Shown here piece by piece: positions 25,777-34,906 of a DNA stretch of 64,000 nt. The position numbers and the translations under genes were made by a program. Each line of letters starts with the position of its first letter. Position 1 is the stretch's first letter. The notes under the pieces are model-generated. The model searched no databases, was not told where the DNA came from, and saw only the letters and a program-made list of their open reading frames with translations. The stretch is from Cohnella faecalis (lineage in GTDB: Bacteria; Bacillota; Bacilli; Paenibacillales; Paenibacillaceae), in contig NZ_QXJM01000056.1 of the NCBI RefSeq assembly GCF_003570905.1, positions 62,001 to 126,000 of the forward strand, in the 5' to 3' direction.

Positions 25777-26542
25777 TGCCGTTCGCAATCGCTTCGGCGA
25801 TTCGCGTCTGGCCGCGCGGGTTCGTGAGCATCTCGCGATCTCTCGCATCGCTTAAGAATCCCGTCTCGATGATGACGGACGGCGCTTTTACGGCGTTCAG
25901 AACGTAGAATCGCCCTTCGTCCCGCGCTGCTCCCCGCGCTTTTTGCTGCTTGTTGAGGCTGTCCTGAAGGAAGGATGCAAGCAAGGAGCTGCGTCCGTCC
26001 TTCCGGTGCAGTACTAACGGGCCCCTGTTATTGCCGCGCTTGGACCAATTGACGTGAACGCTGACGAAAATGGAGGCGGCGATGTCGTTCGGCAGCGCGC
26101 TCCGCTGCGACAAATCGCGGCGATGGCGGGATCTCGTAGCGTGCCAGCGGTTCTCCTCGCTAAGCGCATAATCTCCGGTCCGGTTCAGCACCGCGGCGAT
26201 CCCTTTGCTGCAGAGGAGCAGATAGAGCTTGCGCGAAATGGCCAGATTAATATCTTTTTCCAAAATCGTTCCGTAATGCGTGCCTCCGTCGATTCCTCCA
26301 TGTCCCGCGTCGATCAGCACGTCGGCCGACGGCATCGCTCTGCGAATGTCGGGAGGCGCGGAGTTTGCCTTGTGTGCCGGTGTTTTGAAGGACCCGGCTC
26401 GTTCCAAACGAACCGATGCCGACGCGGCGCCGGAGGCTGTTCCTGCCGGTAAGCCCCCGATGACGATAATCGTCGCCACAGCCAATAACACCGCTATTCC
26501 GCGAGTGCAGGCGCATCCGCTTTTTATTCGTTTTTCCCCCAT
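25748..26542 (-). CDS. N-acetylmuramoyl-L-alanine amidase (Amidase_3, CwlD-like)
   Basis: 264 residues from ATG 26542, 7 nt after GGAGGG. Signal anchor (GIAVLLAVATIIVIGGLPAG) then a ~40-residue linker. Amidase_3 zinc ligands: DAGHGGIDGG (His), TILEKDINL (Glu), SIFVSVHVNWS (His); the catalytic Glu is in SVIIETGFLSD. It cleaves the MurNAc-L-Ala bond; CwlD-type enzymes act with PdaA to make muramic lactam in spore cortex. A polysaccharide deacetylase-fold gene lies convergently next to it, but of the YibQ type. Gene symbol withheld because CwlD versus vegetative paralogs cannot be settled by reading. Confidence 0.85.
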   Translation of the reverse strand: MGEKRIKSGCACTRGIAVLLAVATIIVIGGLPAGTASGAASASVRLERAGSFKTPAHKANSAPPDIRRAMPSADVLIDAGHGGIDGGTHYGTILEKDINLAISRKLYLLLCSKGIAAVLNRTGDYALSEENRWHATRSRHRRDLSQRSALPNDIAASIFVSVHVNWSKRGNNRGPLVLHRKDGRSSLLASFLQDSLNKQQKARGAARDEGRFYVLNAVKAPSVIIETGFLSDARDREMLTNPRGQTRIAEAIANGIIAYRSFAP

Positions 26543-26684
26543 GGTTGATCCCTCCGTCTTTCCGTTCCTCACCGGTTTATCGTGGCACATAATCGCTTTT
26601 CTCATGCAAGCGAAGGGAATGGAGTTTGACCGCCGAAGGAATGGGGCATGCTATCCTTATACCGAAACCGGGAGGCGATCGAAA

Positions 26685-26912
26685 ATGAGCGACGGATCGG
26701 ATCTGCTGAAATACGTTACGCAGAGGGTAGTCACCTACATGGACACGCCGGCGGAAGGGCAATCGCGGAAGGAACGGCGCAAGCGCAAGGAGCCGTGGGC
26801 GACGAGATGGTTCGGGCAGCTGCTGCCGCTCGGCATCAGCCTGTGGTGGAACGGACGCAAAAGAAACAAGCCATACCCGCCGGCACGGCTCGTGGAGCGA
26901 GAATTGGATTAA
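26685..26912 (+). CDS. YqzE-family small protein
   Basis: 75 residues. DLLKYVTQRVVTYMDTP is followed by a strongly basic stretch (RKERRKRKE) and WATRWFGQLLPLGISLWW, the same order as YqzE of B. subtilis, a small protein of the comG region. The gene here has a longer C-terminus. GGAGG lies 9 nt before ATG 26685. It stands alone, convergent with the secreted protein to its right by 7 bp. Function unknown. Confidence 0.75.
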   Translation: MSDGSDLLKYVTQRVVTYMDTPAEGQSRKERRKRKEPWATRWFGQLLPLGISLWWNGRKRNKPYPPARLVERELD

Positions 26913-26919
26913 GGCGTGA

Positions 26920-27807
26920 TTAGCGGTAAAAGAGACCGAACCGGGACAGCGTATCCATGGGAATGAATCTCGTTCCTTGCATATCGAGAGCCAGATCGAG
27001 ACGGCCGCTTGTCCATCGTTGAAAGCCGACGACAGGCAACGCATACAGCATGGCGTCTCCAAACGGCTCCGATACATATCGAAGGTGCAGATTACTGCGA
27101 ATGCGGTTCTGCACCTTTTCGCTTTCCCGAACGGAAAAAGGCTTGTCGCCGAGCAGCCAAGGAAGCCTTTCGTAAGGATCGAACGTTTCACGAATCGTCA
27201 GGCTTGCGACTTTGACTGCGTTGGAGACCGTTGGCGGCTTATAGGTTGCCGTGCCGAATTTTGAATTCCAAGCTTTGCCGTCGATAGGGATGAGTTCGCC
27301 TGTCTTTGCGTCGAGCCAATACGTATCTTCGCCGGCGGTAACTTCCCATACGGCCGCGAGGGGATGAGCGTAGTGGCGCGCGACGGTTACCGGAACGGCG
27401 CGCCCGGCGTCCTCCAGCAGCAAACCGTTCTCCTTCAATGCCTGACGGAGCAGCGATTCGGAGAACAGCACGTCAGGACCGGCGCCGTATTCGCCAAGCT
27501 GGAACGTGCCGTCTTCGGCGGCGTTCACGACCAAATAGCCGACAGGCTTTCCGTTTGCGCTCAGCGTAACGAGCCAGCCGTGCGTTCCGGGACCGATCGG
27601 CTGTATTTCGGGCACCGCTTTTTCCCATGCCGCAAAGGCGGATTGCCGGGACAGCTCGGCTACCCACTGTTTGACTTGAGCGTCAAGCTTGCCGGCATGC
27701 CCGTCGGAACCGGCATGGACGGCCGACAAGGGAAGCAGGGAGACGACAAGGGAGAGGAAAGCCGCCGCCGCAAAGGCGCGCAGACGGCGAGTGCTCGGTT
27801 GAGCCAT
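26920..27807 (-). CDS. Secreted protein of unknown function
   Basis: 295 residues. A Sec signal peptide (RRLRAFAAAAFLSLVVSLLPLSAVHA) precedes a ~265-residue mature part, without a cysteine lipobox. The region GWLVTLSANGKPVGYLVVNAAEDGTFQLGEYG resembles a small beta domain, and WEVTAGEDTYWLDAKTGELIPI resembles the PepSY/YpeB pattern of strands ending in a TGE turn. I do not recognise the family with certainty. AAGGTGATG precedes the ATG. Confidence 0.75.
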   Translation of the reverse strand: MAQPSTRRLRAFAAAAFLSLVVSLLPLSAVHAGSDGHAGKLDAQVKQWVAELSRQSAFAAWEKAVPEIQPIGPGTHGWLVTLSANGKPVGYLVVNAAEDGTFQLGEYGAGPDVLFSESLLRQALKENGLLLEDAGRAVPVTVARHYAHPLAAVWEVTAGEDTYWLDAKTGELIPIDGKAWNSKFGTATYKPPTVSNAVKVASLTIRETFDPYERLPWLLGDKPFSVRESEKVQNRIRSNLHLRYVSEPFGDAMLYALPVVGFQRWTSGRLDLALDMQGTRFIPMDTLSRFGLFYR

Positions 27808-27984
27808 GGCGCATCACCTTCTTCGATATGGATTAGGTTCGTTGCAAGGACGCTGGACAAGCCTGAACAAGCTCCTTCCATTGTGACGGACGGTCGTCGT
27901 AAAGGGTGTTGGAACGTGTCAGTCGGGCGGGCGCCTCGCCGGTTCTTTTTTTGCCGACCGGACGCGAACGGACTCGGCAGGACG

Positions 27985-28868
27985 CTAATCGATGCCGGGG
28001 AGATGAAAGATACCGCAATTCATGACGGATACGGTCACGCGCGGACGGTATTGCCAATCGATCTCCGCTTCGCGATGGCGGAAACGGCCTTCAAGCAAAG
28101 CTTTCTGCTCCTCGTCGTCCTTGGAGCGCTCGATCATCGGCTCGTAAAATTGCCGAATGCGATGAAGCTCGTCCTGACGCCGATCCTCGGCTTCCTTCGC
28201 CCAGGAGAAGTCACTCGACTTTAGCCTTCTTTCCAGCGATTGCTCAAGCTGGGTCATTCCTTTGCGCAAGGAAAGGCCGTTCTTAAGCAGATGAATATTG
28301 GAAGGCAGACGGGGAGTAAGCCGCTTTTCTCCGAGCCGTTCGAGAAATCTCTCGTCGATGATCCCGGTTGCGAGCGAGATGCCCCAGCCGTACAGTTCTT
28401 CCCGTTTCATATCGCACTCATACCCGACCTTGAAGTTGGCCCCGAGCCATGCCGTATACGGAATAGAGCCGAGAGCGCCAGGCCGTTCCCCGCGCGGCGG
28501 CTCCTCGAACAGAGTCAGACATCGTCCGTACTGCCGGACGGCATCGAACAGGGACAGCATTCGGCGAGAGCCGAAGTAGGCTTCCTCGCGGACGATTCTG
28601 CCCGTCGGCGTCATAAAATATTGCAGCGGCGTCGATGGAGCTCCCGCATCCGGAGGAGGGGACTTCTCGAACATCCATGTGTACGTCATCGTCTCCGGCT
28701 CGGCGCCGGTGCGATCGACGAAGCTCCAATAATAGGGCCGATTGGTCAATGTTCGGTCCGCGTCCGGGACAGCTTCACCGTCACGTGCGTCGGACTTTTT
28801 TCGATAATGCGGCAGCCGGTCGATTCAAGAAAGGAAAGCACGAATTTTTGAACCTGCTTCGTGTTCAT
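27985..28868 (-). CDS. YqhG family protein (frameshifted)
   Basis: Read from ATG 28868, the first ~34 residues (MNTKQVQKFVLSFLESTGCR... to VKLS) are in one frame, and the rest (LTNRPYYWSFVDRTGAEP... to GIFHLPGID) in another. One missing base in the run 28766-28768 (G on the plus strand) separates them; restoring it reads SPDADRTLTNRPYYW. The ~295-residue product matches YqhG of B. subtilis, of unknown function, including the fixed neighbour: its ATG overlaps the stop of the yqhH-like helicase by 4 bp. Probably intact in the organism. Confidence 0.82.
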
Positions 28869-30748
28869 GTCGGGTTCGTCTCCTGATGCAGCTGATTGCG
28901 GGTTTCCAGAAGCTTGTCGCCGAGCCCATCGATTTTTTTTCGCAGGTCGTTTTCGTCGGCCGATTCCAGCACCATTTTGGCGAGTCTCTTTTCGAGAGCT
29001 TCTTCTTTTTCCATCCGTTCCACGATTTCGTCCAGCTCGCCGATGACCATCTCGAACATATTGATCTTCTCGTGAAGAAGGTGGACGATATGCTCTTCGA
29101 TCGTACCGCTCGTACACAGATTGAAAATTCGCACATCCTCCTTCTGTCCGAGCCGGTGCACGCGTCCGATCCGCTGCTCGACCCTCATCGGGTTCCAAGG
29201 CAGATCGAAATTGATAATATGGTGGCAAAATTGCAGGTTGATCCCTTCGCCCCCGGCTTCGGTAGCGATCATGACCTGGGCGCGGCGGCGGAATAAATCC
29301 ATCATCCAGTCCTTTTTGCCGCGGTTCATGCCGCCTCGGTAGGTGACGGCCTGCAAGCCGCGCTCTTTGAAAAAACGAAGCAAATATTCCTGCGTCTGAC
29401 GGTATTCCGTGAATACGATCGTTTTGTCGCCGATTTGCTCGATGAGCTCCATCGTTTTCTGCGCTTTCGTGTTCGCTTTGATGTTCTTGATGAGCTCGAC
29501 AAGCTCCCAGATGCGGGCGCGAAGAGGGGAATCCTCTTCGGTCTTCTTGAACAGATTGATAAGAGTCAAAAAGACGGCGTCCCTGCTTGAGCATACTTCG
29601 CGCTGGAGCGTTACGAGCGACAGCATGCTGGACAAATCGCCTCTTTCCGTCTGCGCATGCTGGCGGACGTAGTTGGTGACACCGTCGTACAGCGCCATCT
29701 CTTCGGGAGAAAGCCGCAGCGGGACGTTGGTGACGAACCGCTTCGTGAACTCGACGCCTCCGTCGCTCCGCCGGTTGCGGATCATCACCTGACTGAGCGT
29801 TTCCTGCAGCTTGTCCTCGTTCTTGGCGACGCGGCGATCCGCGACGTAATTGGCGGCGAAATCTCCTTCTCCGCCAAGCTGGCCCGGCTTGAGCAGCGTT
29901 ATGAGATTATATAGCTCGCTCAAATCGTTCTGGACGGGAGTCGCCGTAAGAAGCAGGCAATATTTTTTGCGCAGGTCGCTGATGAATTGATAATTGCCCG
30001 TCCGCTTGTTCTTAAGCTTGTGGGCTTCGTCGACGATGAGCATGTCGTATTCGCCGTCCAGCAGCAGCGAGCGGTGTGGGTCCCGCTTGGCGGTATCCAT
30101 CGATGCGACGACGATGTCGCTCGCCCATTGGTATTCTTTTTTTTGCGCGATCGCCGGGATGTCGAATTTTCCGTTCAGCTCTCTCACCCATTGCAGCACC
30201 AAAGAGGCGGGCACGAGGATGAGCACCTTCCGGACGAGTCCGCGAACGAGATATTCCTTCAGCACGAGCCCGGCTTCAATCGTCTTGCCAAGGCCAACCT
30301 CGTCGGCGAGTATGGCTCGTCCGCGCATATCGTGAAGAACTTTGCGAGCCGTCTCCGTTTGGTGAGGAAGCGGGGTGAAATGAGGAAGCAGACGCAAGCA
30401 TTGCAGCTCGTGAAAATCGCTCACTTTGCTCGCTTCCTCCGCCTCCCACGCCAGCTTGTACATCGTCCAATCGTCCCAAGGTCCGTTGCGCTCCACCCGC
30501 CGTTCGAGATCGTCGAAAGCGCCGCGATCTACGCGAAGCTCCACCAGCGGATGGATCAGCCGCGGCGGGTAGTCGGAAGCGGCAGGCGTGAAGGTGAAGT
30601 CGGGGGGAGGCTTCTGCTCGAAGCCGGTTCCGGTCTCGGGAATGTCGCCGGCTATCGGCTGCTCGGCGGCTTGGGAGAGTCGCTCGGATGCGGCGGAAGC
30701 CGCGCCGGACGGCATGCCGGCGGATTGGAAGAAGGGCGGGCGCGTCAT
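28865..30748 (-). CDS. SNF2-family DNA/RNA helicase (YqhH-like)
   Basis: About 627 residues. Helicase motifs in order: Q-like PHQTETARKVL, Walker A DEVGLGKTIEAGLVL, DEAH box MLIVDEAHKLKN, motif III LLLTATPVQND, then the C-terminal RecA lobe with VFTEYRQTQEYLL, TEAGGEGINLQFC and motif VI QRIGRVHRLGQ. A coiled-coil C-terminus follows. SNF2/RapA-like ATPase; YqhH in B. subtilis lies beside yqhG as here. ATG 30748 follows GAGGAGG by 12 nt; ATG 30784 is in frame with a weaker site. Confidence 0.88.
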   Translation of the reverse strand: MTRPPFFQSAGMPSGAASAASERLSQAAEQPIAGDIPETGTGFEQKPPPDFTFTPAASDYPPRLIHPLVELRVDRGAFDDLERRVERNGPWDDWTMYKLAWEAEEASKVSDFHELQCLRLLPHFTPLPHQTETARKVLHDMRGRAILADEVGLGKTIEAGLVLKEYLVRGLVRKVLILVPASLVLQWVRELNGKFDIPAIAQKKEYQWASDIVVASMDTAKRDPHRSLLLDGEYDMLIVDEAHKLKNKRTGNYQFISDLRKKYCLLLTATPVQNDLSELYNLITLLKPGQLGGEGDFAANYVADRRVAKNEDKLQETLSQVMIRNRRSDGGVEFTKRFVTNVPLRLSPEEMALYDGVTNYVRQHAQTERGDLSSMLSLVTLQREVCSSRDAVFLTLINLFKKTEEDSPLRARIWELVELIKNIKANTKAQKTMELIEQIGDKTIVFTEYRQTQEYLLRFFKERGLQAVTYRGGMNRGKKDWMMDLFRRRAQVMIATEAGGEGINLQFCHHIINFDLPWNPMRVEQRIGRVHRLGQKEDVRIFNLCTSGTIEEHIVHLLHEKINMFEMVIGELDEIVERMEKEEALEKRLAKMVLESADENDLRKKIDGLGDKLLETRNQLHQETNPT

Positions 30749-30914
30749 AAAGGCTATGTTCCTCCTCGTTGGTTCGTTTGCCATTTTCTCTTAGTATGGG
30801 CATTCGGTCGGCATTCCAATCGAAGGGGAAAATAGGAGACAGGATGAGCATTCCGTGCGTAAGCGGAGCATCGCCCGGATCATGCTCGGAAATGACCGAA
30901 TAGTCCTGTAGAAG

Positions 30915-30959
30915 ATCAATATTTCGTATAGTATAATGATGGTTAAACTATATCTTGTG
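30915..30959 (+). promoter_or_regulatory. Tandem NrdR boxes flanking the nrdJ -10 region
   Basis: Two matches to the NrdR core CWAWATNTWG: CAATATTTCG (30917-30926, one mismatch) and CTATATCTTG (30948-30957, full match with the flanking TGTG). They lie exactly 31 bp apart, the three-helical-turn spacing usual for NrdR. A TATAAT (30932-30937) lies between them, so bound NrdR would block the ribonucleotide reductase promoter. Confidence 0.7.
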
Positions 30960-31043
30960 ATTTTCTGGTTGCTTGAAGAGAAGCGCAAGGACTTAAGAGC
31001 GCTCGTTGGGACTCATTCTTGACTATTCGGGAGGTTGTTTCGG

Positions 31044-33668
31044 TTGGATACGAAGACGGTGCAAGGGCAGCGCTTGACGGGACTTAGCGAAAAAATATTT
31101 TTGGATCGATACGCCTGGAAGAACGCGGATACGGACGCTACGAAGGTAGGCGACGTTGTCCTCGTTCTGACGAAGGACGACCCGAAATTTCCGGCCAAGG
31201 AAGTCGGAGAAGTAGTGAAGCGCGAAGGGCGGCACGTAACCGTGAAGACGCGCAGCGGCGAGCTCGTGGAATCGACGGTCGAGAAGCTGACCTTAACGAT
31301 AGAGAAGACCCCAGAGGAAATGTGGACGCGTCTGGCCGGAGCTATGGCGTCCGTCGAAGCGTCCCCGGAGAAGCAGGCGGAATGGTCGGAGAAGTTCCGT
31401 TGGCTGCTCGACGACTGGAAGCTTGTTCCCGGAGGCAGAATCGCGGCGGGTGCGGGAGCCAGCGAAGAGCTTACTCTGTTCAACTGTTACGTTATCCCGT
31501 CGCCTCATGACAGCCGCGGGGGCATTATGGAGACTTTGTCCGAGATGACGGAAATTATGTCGCGCGGCGGCGGAGTCGGAATTAACTTGAGCTCGCTCCG
31601 TCCACGGCGCTCGATCGTTCGAGGCGTCAACGGATCGTCCAGCGGGGCGGTATCCTGGGGCGGCTTGTTCAGCTACACGACCGGGCTGATCGAGCAAGGC
31701 GGCTCGCGGCGCGGCGCGCTTATGCTCATGATCAACGACTGGCATCCCGACGTCGTCGATTTCATTACCGTCAAGCAGACGATGGGCCAAGTGACGAACG
31801 CGAACCTGTCGGTATGCGTAAGCAACGGGTTCATGAAAGCCGTCAAGGAGGATTTGGACTGGGAGCTCGTGTTCCCGGACACTTCGGATCCGGAATACAA
31901 CGAGCTTTGGGACGGCGATCTGGACAAATGGAAAAAGCTCGGTAAGAACGTTATTCCCTATCGCACCGTTCGCGCCCGAGAAGTGTGGCATACGATTATC
32001 GAGTCCGCCTGGAAATCGGCCGAGCCGGGCGTCGTTTTCATGGAATATTACAACCAGATGTCGAACAGCTGGTATTTTAATCCGATTATTTGTACGAATC
32101 CGTGCGGAGAACAAGGACTTCCCGGCTGGGGCGTCTGCAACCTGTCGGCGATCAACCTGTCGCGGTTCTACGACGCCGATCGGCACGATGTCGCTTGGGA
32201 GGAGCTTGGCAAGGTCGTTCGATATTCGACCCGGTTCCTCGACAATGTCATTGACAAGACGCCGTATCATTTTCCGGAAAACGAAGCGAACCAGAAGAAG
32301 GAGCGCCGCGTCGGGCTTGGCACGATGGGATTGGCCGAGCTGATGATCCGTCTGGAAATCCGTTACGGCTCGCCGGAAAGCATGGAGTTCCTCGACAAGC
32401 TGTACGGGTTCATGGCGCACGAAGCGTATCTCGCTTCGACTGAAATCGCGGCCGAGAAAGGCTCGTTCCCCGCGTTCGATGCGAATAAATTTTTGCAAAG
32501 CGGCTTCATGAAAAATATGACGAAGGCATTCCCGGAAGTCGGAGAAGCGGTTCGGAAACGCGGCATGCGCAACGTCACCGTCATCACGCAAGCTCCGACC
32601 GGTTCGACCGGTACGATGGTCGGCACGTCGACGGGCATCGAACCGTACTTCGCGTTCGAATATTACCGTCAGAGCCGGCTTGGATTTGACAAGCAGCTTG
32701 TGCCGATCGCTCAGGAATGGCAGGACGCTCATCCGGGCGAGGAGCTGCCGGAGTGGTTCGTCACGTCGATGAGCTTGTCTGCGATGGATCATATTCGCGC
32801 GCAAGCGGCTATCCAGCGCTGGGTCGACTCCTCGATTTCGAAGACGGCGAACTGCCCGGCCGACTTCACGGTCGAAGAAACGAAGGAGCTGTACGAGAAA
32901 GCGTTCGAGCTCGGCTGCAAAGGCGTCACGATCTATCGCGACGGCAGCCGGGACGTTCAGGTGCTTAGCACGGCGAAGGATGAGAAGAAGGAAGAGACGG
33001 CGAAGGGAGAGTCGTCGAAAGATGAGGCTGTTAAGGCGGAGCTGGCCACCGAAGCCGTTCCGGCCGCTGGCGAGTCTGCCGTTGCAACGCTGGATCGGAC
33101 GTTGAACGCGAGCGTTACGCCACAGCAAGCTCAAGTGTTCGACAAGCAGTATAGAAGCCGCCCGAAAGTGCTGCGCGGAGCGACGTACAAGTTCAACACG
33201 CCGTTCGGCATGGCCTACATTACCGTTAACGACATCGACGGCACGCCCGGTGAAATTTTCCTCAACGTGGGTAAGGCGGGCTCCGACGTGTTCGCGATGG
33301 CGGAAGCGCTCGGCCGCGTCTGCTCGCTGTTCCTTCGATACGGCGATCACGGCAACAAAGTGCAGTTGCTGATCAAGCACTTGAAAGGGATCGGAGGCTC
33401 CGGAGCCGTCGGCTTCGGCCCGAACCGCGTCGAATCGATCGCGGATGCGGTCGCTCAGGCGCTTGAGCAGCATGCGGGGATTGGCGACGCTCCTCATGAG
33501 CATGCAGCAGCGGTTGAGTCGGCGACACCGTTGATTAGCGCGACCATCGACAAACTGTCGAAGCCTTACACGTCGACGGATCTATGTCCGTCCTGCGGCT
33601 CGGCCTCGTTGATCAACGTGGAAGGATGCAAGACGTGCTCCAGTTGCGGGTATAGTAAGTGTTCTTAG
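31044..33668 (+). CDS. nrdJ: Adenosylcobalamin-dependent ribonucleotide reductase (class II)
   Basis: About 874 residues from TTG 31044, 9 nt after GGGAGG; a TTG at 31035 abuts that site. Reductase motifs: NCYVIPSPHDSRGG with an active-site Cys, the finger-loop NPCGEQGLPGWGVCNLSAINL, and ITQAPTGSTGTMVGTSTGIEP. After a Glu/Lys-rich linker comes a ~150-residue C-terminal extension. It ends in a zinc-ribbon (CPSCG...CKTCSSCGYSKCS) that carries the redox cysteines. It makes dNDPs using B12 as radical source. Preceded by tandem NrdR boxes; transcription probably ends at or near the tRNA remnant. Confidence 0.92.
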   Translation: MDTKTVQGQRLTGLSEKIFLDRYAWKNADTDATKVGDVVLVLTKDDPKFPAKEVGEVVKREGRHVTVKTRSGELVESTVEKLTLTIEKTPEEMWTRLAGAMASVEASPEKQAEWSEKFRWLLDDWKLVPGGRIAAGAGASEELTLFNCYVIPSPHDSRGGIMETLSEMTEIMSRGGGVGINLSSLRPRRSIVRGVNGSSSGAVSWGGLFSYTTGLIEQGGSRRGALMLMINDWHPDVVDFITVKQTMGQVTNANLSVCVSNGFMKAVKEDLDWELVFPDTSDPEYNELWDGDLDKWKKLGKNVIPYRTVRAREVWHTIIESAWKSAEPGVVFMEYYNQMSNSWYFNPIICTNPCGEQGLPGWGVCNLSAINLSRFYDADRHDVAWEELGKVVRYSTRFLDNVIDKTPYHFPENEANQKKERRVGLGTMGLAELMIRLEIRYGSPESMEFLDKLYGFMAHEAYLASTEIAAEKGSFPAFDANKFLQSGFMKNMTKAFPEVGEAVRKRGMRNVTVITQAPTGSTGTMVGTSTGIEPYFAFEYYRQSRLGFDKQLVPIAQEWQDAHPGEELPEWFVTSMSLSAMDHIRAQAAIQRWVDSSISKTANCPADFTVEETKELYEKAFELGCKGVTIYRDGSRDVQVLSTAKDEKKEETAKGESSKDEAVKAELATEAVPAAGESAVATLDRTLNASVTPQQAQVFDKQYRSRPKVLRGATYKFNTPFGMAYITVNDIDGTPGEIFLNVGKAGSDVFAMAEALGRVCSLFLRYGDHGNKVQLLIKHLKGIGGSGAVGFGPNRVESIADAVAQALEQHAGIGDAPHEHAAAVESATPLISATIDKLSKPYTSTDLCPSCGSASLINVEGCKTCSSCGYSKCS

Positions 33669-33717
33669 AGTGGTTTGTTTTTTAGAAATTGTGTGTTGTG
33701 TCATCGCTTATAAATTC

Positions 33718-33775
33718 GCGCGTGTGGCGGAATTGGCAAACGCACCAGACTTAGGATCTAGCGGGTAATCGTGGG
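33718..33775 (+). pseudogene. Truncated tRNA-Leu (anticodon UAG)
   Basis: The 5' part of a leucine tRNA is readable: acceptor GCGCGTG (33718-33724), D-arm GGCGGAATTGGCAAACGC, and anticodon loop CTTAGGA with TAG at 33752-33754. The T-arm, the 3' acceptor strand and CCA are missing; sequence passes from GTGGGGTAAC straight to the downstream terminator. A ~25-base internal deletion explains it. TATAAAT just upstream could be the old -10. It cannot fold into a full tRNA as read. Confidence 0.75.
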
Positions 33776-33785
33776 GTAACGAACG

Positions 33786-33820
33786 AGCTCTTAAGATTAA
33801 ACAATCTTAAGAGCTTTTTG
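33786..33820 (+). terminator. Strong Rho-independent terminator after the tRNA remnant
   Basis: A perfect 13-bp stem (AGCTCTTAAGATT / AATCTTAAGAGCT) with a 4-nt AAAC loop, followed by TTTTG. It ends rightward transcription from nrdJ and the tRNA locus. Confidence 0.88.
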
Positions 33821-33925
33821 TTGTCCAACTACTTGATTCAGTTAGTCAAATGATCGTCAAGCTCCTCTCCTATGTTGTCTTAAGAAGGCTGAGGCACTGA
33901 GACTCAGCTCATTGTTCCATCCGCC

Positions 33926-34716
33926 TTATGGATTCTGTCCCCCTTTGTTAGCTCTATACTCGCTTGGCGTAACGGCCGTCGCCTTCTTGAACTGACGCAT
34001 GAAGTGAATCTCGTTATTGTACCCGCACATTTCCGCAATTTTTTTGACAGCGATATTCGTGGTCGAGAGTAAGTATTTTGCATGCTCCATGCGACTCGCA
34101 ATGACATCGTCTATGGGGCTGACCCCAAAGAATCGCTTGTACAGATGCTGAAGATTCGACCTGCTCATCGTTAGTTCGTGCGACATCTCCGCGATCGTCC
34201 AAGGCTTGAAAGGTTGATTATAAATTTTGGAACGTATGATGGACATTTTGTTGTAATTGCCGTTGGCGATATCGAGGCTGCAGTCATGAATTTTGTTGCT
34301 CAGTTTTATGAAGAACAGCTTAAGCAATAACCCGATCGTTTCGGATTTAAATCGGTTCGAGGCATAGGTTTCATAGCTTAACTGGTTGACCATCAGAGAC
34401 AATTCGTGCAAGTCACCTATGGGAACGGGACGGTTCCGGGGGATTTCCAGACCGTTGAGGAATGCCTGATCATCCTTGTCCGGTTTAAAGTGGAACCAGT
34501 CATTCGTGAATACAGAGTTATACGATCGATACGATTGGGGGAACGATTCGTCATAAAGGATGAAGGAACCGGGTTCCGCGATTTCGTCCACAGCGCCGAT
34601 TGTAAATAGAGCAGGGTTTTCAACAAAAGAAGCAAGCAGTCTCCGGATCCAAATGGTCGGTCAATATGAAAGTCGGCATCGTGGCTGTGGTTGTATCCAA
34701 TATTGACGATATGCAT
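33926..34716 (-). CDS. AraC-family transcriptional regulator (frameshifted)
   Basis: Read from ATG 34716, the start (MHIVNIGYNHSHDADFHIDR) and the body (GSFILYDESFPQSYRSYNS onward) lie in different frames. One missing base in 34614-34616 (G on the plus strand) separates them; restoring it joins LKTPALFTIGAVDEIAEPG. The ~264-residue product has an N-terminal cupin-like ligand domain and a C-terminal double HTH (TIAEMSHELTMSRSNLQHLYKRFFG; VKKIAEMCGYNNEIHFMRQFKK). It is divergent from the arabinofuranosidase gene and probably activates it. Confidence 0.82.
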
Positions 34717-34762
34717 GAATACCTCCGCGTAATTAATTGGTTTAATTATAAAATCAGGCCCC

Positions 34763-34778
34763 TTTTCTGTAAATTAAT
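34763..34778 (+). promoter_or_regulatory. Candidate operator (site 1 of a three-site motif)
   Basis: TTTTCTGTAAATTAAT, in the spacer between the AraC regulator and the arabinofuranosidase gene. It shares the pattern TTTTCWGTAAAYTRAW with sites at 41579 and 42583. It could be the binding site of the YhfZ-type regulator or of a shared factor. Confidence 0.35.
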
Positions 34779-34906
34779 TTGCACAATAAGTTAGTATATG
34801 TGGAGTATGCGTGATTGTTTATACAGCGTCTCTTCCTTAAGCTTAGATTGTACCCAAATGAAAAAAGGCACTAACGAAGGGCAATCACGATAAGGAAGGT
34901 GACTTC

